Positions 62,941-64,000 of a DNA stretch of 64,000 nucleotides are shown piece by piece. Both the position numbers and the translations under genes were made by a program. The notes below the pieces were generated by a model. The model worked only from the letters and a program-made list of their open reading frames with translations, was not told where the DNA came from and did no database searches. The stretch's first letter is position 1, and each line of letters begins with the position of its first letter. Origin of the DNA: Sabethes cyaneus (taxonomy: Eukaryota; Arthropoda; Insecta; Diptera; Culicidae); the NCBI RefSeq assembly GCF_943734655.1, contig NC_071354.1:175432411-175496410 (forward strand), read 5' to 3'.

Positions 62941-63735
62941 CCTGCCGTACCTAGGTCGACCTTTCCTAGGTATGGTAGCGTCACACGATCGCGACAGTAC
63001 CTCAACCAAATGATCAGCGTTTGGATCGGGCATACCGCGATCACCGCACTCTCTCCGGATCGCTTCCACAAATACTTCGGGATCGAAGTATGATGTCTTC
63101 CATCCACGGGTGGTTGGAGTGTTGGCTCTACTCGCCACCTGCCGCCTCGTTATCTGACCGACACCATAGCGGACCGCCTGATGGTCACTGTGAGTGTAGC
63201 CATTGTCTACCCTCCAGTCTCCTATCAGACCAGGACTGCCGAATGTCACGTCGATGATAGACTCTGCACCGTTCCTATTGAAGGTACTTGTAGTCCCGAC
63301 GTTGGCCAAATCTACGTTGAGTTTTGCCAGAGCCTCAAGCAGAATCCGGCCCCTATGGTTCGTGCGACGACTTCTCCACTCTACCGCCCAAGCGTTAAAG
63401 TCTCCCGCCACTTCACCCTCTTTGGCAACCGCAAATCCCTCGTCTGCGGTTGACACAACCTCTTGAACCGGGAACCTGCTTGTCGTCCATATAGCCGCCG
63501 TTCCGGACCCATTCGAGACCCAGTTGCCGTTTCCGGCAGGGACGCGATATGGGTCCGAGATGATGGCAATGTCCGTTGCCGACTCGGAAACTGCTTGGTG
63601 TAACAGCTGCTGAGCCGTGCTGCAGTGGTTCAGGTTGAGTTGTGTCACTTGTACTATGATCGTGACTTGGTCGCCGACACACCAGCCGGCACCGTTACGT
63701 GCTTTGCGTCCCGTTAACCGGCACAGATCAAGCAC
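62938..63735 (-). pseudogene. R1-type LINE endonuclease domain (internally deleted)
   Basis: The open stretch retains endonuclease landmarks of the EEP fold: an N-terminal LNLNHCSTAQQLL segment, IISDPYRVP, GDFNAWAVEW, and a C-terminal SDHQAVRY (the SDH metal/catalytic motif). In the family the enzyme nicks target DNA to prime reverse transcription. Between FAVAKEG and EVAGDFNAW, roughly 30-40 residues that I would expect in full-length relatives are missing, so an in-frame deletion of about 100 bp is inferred. The frame ends at 62920. Sense continues in another frame from about 62940 (PTYWWIDKIAELRG), which marks a single frameshift at the endonuclease-RT junction. Confidence 0.75.
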
Positions 63736-64000
63736 TGGGGAGGCTCCGCACAGTCCCTTGCTTTATGGCCAGCACTATGCACAATTGGCTCCTATCTGGC
63801 CCTTTGCAGTTCCAGGCCTTATGCCCGTGCTCGAAGCGTCGGAAGCAAGCCTCCGATTGCTTCAGCACGCTTAGTGGGCATACCGACCACCCCACTTTTA
63901 GCCTAGAAGCTTTCAGGGCTTCGTTTCCGTCCGCCAGCGGAAGTCGTATGGTGGCTACCTGGGTCCCGACAGGACCCTTGCAGGCGAACCGCGTCGGTTA
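63736..64000 (-). pseudogene. R1-type LINE ORF1, C-terminal zinc-knuckle part (broken, partial)
   Basis: The frame entering from the right edge reads TRFACKGPVGTQVATIRL and then a degenerate zinc knuckle around CFRRFEHGHKAWNC. The family pattern is C-x2-C-x4-H-x4-C; here the second cysteine is arginine. The frame then shifts and stops near 63745. In R1-type elements this ORF1 product binds the element RNA. The loss of a zinc ligand and the frameshift show that it is no longer functional. The N-terminal part lies beyond the window. Confidence 0.7.

Larger units (their letters stand above)
61165..64000 (-). mobile_element. Decayed R1-clade non-LTR retrotransposon, cut by the right window edge
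   Basis: Read on the minus strand, the order is the end of ORF1 (zinc-knuckle region, 63736-64000), an apurinic-type endonuclease (62938-63735), the start of reverse transcriptase (62111-62940), the post-RT C-terminal domain (61419-62110), and a 3' UTR ending near 61165 in an A-rich tract. This order and the residues seen match mosquito R1-clade LINEs. The copy is dead. It has a frameshift between endonuclease and RT, most of the RT palm is deleted, there are in-frame stops near 62111 and 62070, and another frameshift lies near 61790. No target-site duplication could be located at the 3' end. Confidence 0.85.

Overview
This is a gene-poor, transposon-dense stretch of a dipteran genome. A culicine mosquito of the Aedes type is the most likely source. 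That is an inference from the repeat families (RTE-like, R1-clade and Jockey-type LINEs, tRNA-derived SINEs, many MITEs, mini-me-like elements with internal GACA microsatellites), from the very low gene density, and from the single convincing gene: a small secreted C-type lectin with a 61-bp intron, of a kind expanded in mosquitoes. No bacterial operons, CRISPR arrays, rRNA genes or intact tRNA genes are visible.

Layout. 1-5.5 kb is mostly unassigned, with one small MITE and a diverged tandem-monomer repeat. 5.5-8.3 kb is a row of DNA-transposon remnants: a TA-flanked MITE, a larger element with degenerate ends, a broken Tc1-type transposase and a G/C-tract MITE. 10-12.4 kb holds a deleted pogo-type element carrying a nested MITE; 862 bp of this has been duplicated in tandem without any difference that I can see. 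13.9-16.6 kb is one RTE-like LINE on the minus strand, cut by a piggyBac-type MITE at TTAA and by a second repeat. 19.5-19.9 kb is an almost perfect 392-bp palindrome with an 8-bp target duplication (hAT-type). 20.3-21.3 kb is a Jockey/I-type LINE fragment. It lies next to the most striking object in the window, an uninterrupted (GACA)n array of about 3.27 kb.

27.5-31.8 kb and 35-40.2 kb contain copies of a mini-me/Helitron-like repeat (tandem 140-bp monomers ending in GACA repeats and a conserved TA-rich end), TIR elements with CACTGA or TGGGTCATTCC ends, and a fold-back element. 43-47.4 kb has pentanucleotide TATCC tracts, tRNA-derived SINEs and a complete non-autonomous hAT element with a clear 8-bp duplication. 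48-54.3 kb holds two more RTE-like LINE fossils and a second pogo-type element with a psq helix-turn-helix remnant. 54.9-56.4 kb is a mini-me-like copy inserted into a SINE. 56.5-58.8 kb consists of two degenerate minisatellites. The lectin gene is at 59.0-59.6 kb. The right edge (61.2-64.0 kb, minus strand) is a decayed R1-clade LINE.

How the parts relate: only the lectin looks functional. Everything else is best read as layered mobile-element history in which nesting gives relative ages. The main unusual signals are the giant GACA array and its apparent origin from a mini-me-like microsatellite, the intact palindromic hAT MITE, the identical 862-bp tandem duplication, and several insertions whose empty sites can be reconstructed. 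Coordinates of decayed repeats are approximate unless a target duplication is named.
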